40,226 nucleotides of DNA from Candidatus Saccharimonadota bacterium (GTDB taxonomy: Bacteria > Patescibacteriota > Saccharimonadia > Saccharimonadales > AQU-01). Below, in pieces: positions 39,044 to 40,226 of the stretch (positions within the stretch are counted from its first letter, which is position 1; the number at the start of each line of letters is the position of its first letter). The stretch covers positions 1 to 40,226 of the forward strand of contig JAHBAU020000008.1 in NCBI GenBank assembly GCA_018499905.2, written 5' to 3'. The notes under the pieces are model-generated. The model was not told the DNA's origin. It saw only the letters and a list, made by a program, of their open reading frames with translations, and did not search any database. Position numbers and translations under genes: made by a program.

Positions 39044-39994
39044 TCATACCAGCTCCTTGTCCAAATTGGGCTGTGCGGCCATGCCATCACCTTTAGTGAT
39101 AACCGGCGCGTTCAGGTCATTAAAATTCTTTAGTTGCTGTCTGGTCGCGGTATCTGGGTTATAGACATCGTAATAGAGTTCAATCAACTCCTGCGTATCA
39201 AGCGGTAAACCCTGTACGCCACACTGTAAAAGTCCGGCTAGAACAGATTGCACACGGTTTCTGAGTTCGGTCTTAGCCTTTTCCAGATCAACTTCGTTGA
39301 TAACCACGTGCTGTTCTTGTTTTGGCTTGATCAAGCCGCCAATCCCGCTAAACAGGTTCTTGCTTGCAGTTAGCGCCTTCTGGATGTCAGGCTGTGCGAA
39401 ATAAGGAATAACAATATAAAACTTCTTATCCATAATGTTCGTCTGCATCGACAACTCATCCATAAAGCCGATGTAATCTTCCATAAGTAGTGCGAGCAGC
39501 ATGTTGTCGTGCTCCGAACGGATCTTGTCGAGCTTTTGAATATACGGCCTTAGGTCAACTTTTTGCGAATGGATAAAGATTTGAATCGGAAAATACAATG
39601 AATTTAAAAATCCTTGATAACTATACTCAACCGCTTCACGCTCCTGCGGGCTCATCAGATCAAAGTTAATAGACTTGGCCATGATGACCGAGCGGAAAGA
39701 CCCATCATTCATAATGACAATGCCGTCTCGAATTTCAGCAATCTGTAGGGCGTTCTGCGTACTATTGTTATTGACAGGCTGAGCGGGCGCGGCCGGCTGG
39801 CCGGGTGCCGGAGGGGCTTGCCCAGGCATCATACCTGGTTGCATTGGTTGTTGACCATAGTCGGGTACACCGCCTTGCGGATGCGACATGGCTGGGTTGT
39901 GCGTTTGAAAATCTTGAACGTAGCTATGGCTTAAAGCAGGTCCGGGCGCGGGCGCCGGCGCTGGTGAGGGAGAGTGAGGCTGATTTGGGTTCAT
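39044..39994 (-). CDS. VirB4/TraC N-terminal-domain-like protein of the T4SS-like operon
   Basis: IAEIRDGIVIMNDGSFRSVIMAKSINFDLMSPQEREAVEYSYQGFLNSLYFPIQIFIHSQ; Pro/Gln-rich N-terminus. Confidence 0.78.
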   Translation of the reverse strand: MNPNQPHSPSPAPAPAPGPALSHSYVQDFQTHNPAMSHPQGGVPDYGQQPMQPGMMPGQAPPAPGQPAAPAQPVNNNSTQNALQIAEIRDGIVIMNDGSFRSVIMAKSINFDLMSPQEREAVEYSYQGFLNSLYFPIQIFIHSQKVDLRPYIQKLDKIRSEHDNMLLALLMEDYIGFMDELSMQTNIMDKKFYIVIPYFAQPDIQKALTASKNLFSGIGGLIKPKQEQHVVINEVDLEKAKTELRNRVQSVLAGLLQCGVQGLPLDTQELIELYYDVYNPDTATRQQLKNFNDLNAPVITKGDGMAAQPNLDKELV

Positions 39995-40057
39995 GTGACC
40001 TTTATTGTTCCACCTTTTCTAAAACTAATAACAATACTGATATGGCGCGCTAGATGA

Positions 40058-40207
40058 TTAATGAAGATTAATCACTACCTCGTTAGGTGGGTCGAGCTGC
40101 TGATGAGCCTCCCGAGCCAAACTAGCCACACTCAAATCATTGTTACTAGCCAATTGAAGTATAGCAGGATCCGGCGGTGGTGTCACCGGCGGTGGCGGGG
40201 GGGGGGG
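40058..40207 (-). CDS. C-terminal fragment of an unidentified operon protein (truncated at contig end)
   Basis: Minus-strand open frame PPPPPPPVTPPPDPAILQLASNNDLSVASLAREAHQQLDPPNEVVINLH*; not in ORF track. Confidence 0.7.
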   Translation of the reverse strand, partial: PPPPPPPVTPPPDPAILQLASNNDLSVASLAREAHQQLDPPNEVVINLH

Positions 40208-40226
40208 CTGTCTCTTATACACATCT
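40208..40226. other. Nextera/Tn5 transposase mosaic-end adapter (sequencing artefact)
   Basis: ctgtctcttatacacatct is the exact 19-nt Nextera mosaic-end reverse complement at the extreme 3' end. Confidence 0.98.

Noticed and set aside
38878-39096. 72-aa plus-strand ORF across the inverted repeat
   Set aside because: Encodes repeat-derived SNFEFLIS/SKFKIRNSKFLI strings from the inverted repeat; not a credible gene.
39805-40053. 82-aa plus-strand ORF opposite the Pro/Gln-rich start of the VirB4-N-like gene
   Set aside because: Antisense shadow of a low-complexity coding region.
1-40226. CRISPR arrays, tRNA/rRNA genes, transposases, toxin-antitoxin pairs
   Set aside because: None recognised on reading either strand; the only direct repeats seen are in-frame coding repeats. 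A tRNAscan/Infernal run would be needed to exclude small RNAs.

Overview
The window reads as a contig end from a Patescibacteria/CPR-type bacterium, probably Ca. Saccharibacteria-like (inferred from gene content; standard code, TGA used as stop). It has three blocks. (1) ~1-20.5 kb: a surface-glycan cluster with a phosphomannomutase fragment, a secreted protein carrying three 127-aa Ig-like repeats, GDP-L-fucose synthase, a Wzm/Wzt-type ABC exporter, three methyltransferases, a GT11 fucosyltransferase, five GT2 and four GT4 glycosyltransferases, and GDP-mannose 4,6-dehydratase. (2) ~24.6-30.8 kb: the replication-origin neighbourhood, jag-yidC-rnpA-rpmH (-) diverging from dnaA-dnaN-recF (+), with DnaA-box-like motifs in both flanking intergenic regions. 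(3) ~30.9-40.2 kb: a minus-strand type-IV-secretion-like operon with a VirB4 ATPase, a VirB4/TraC N-domain-like protein, a large membrane protein, and a secreted protein combining SGNH, lysozyme-like and VanY-like peptidase modules. The last 19 nt are the Nextera transposase mosaic end, i.e. adapter contamination. Best leads: the three-module wall-active enzyme in the T4SS-like operon; a capped, fucosylated ABC-exported glycan pathway; a recurring leaderless-promoter geometry; the hairpin between two T4SS genes; and a corrected dnaA start that exposes origin sequence. No tRNA, rRNA, CRISPR or transposase gene was recognised.
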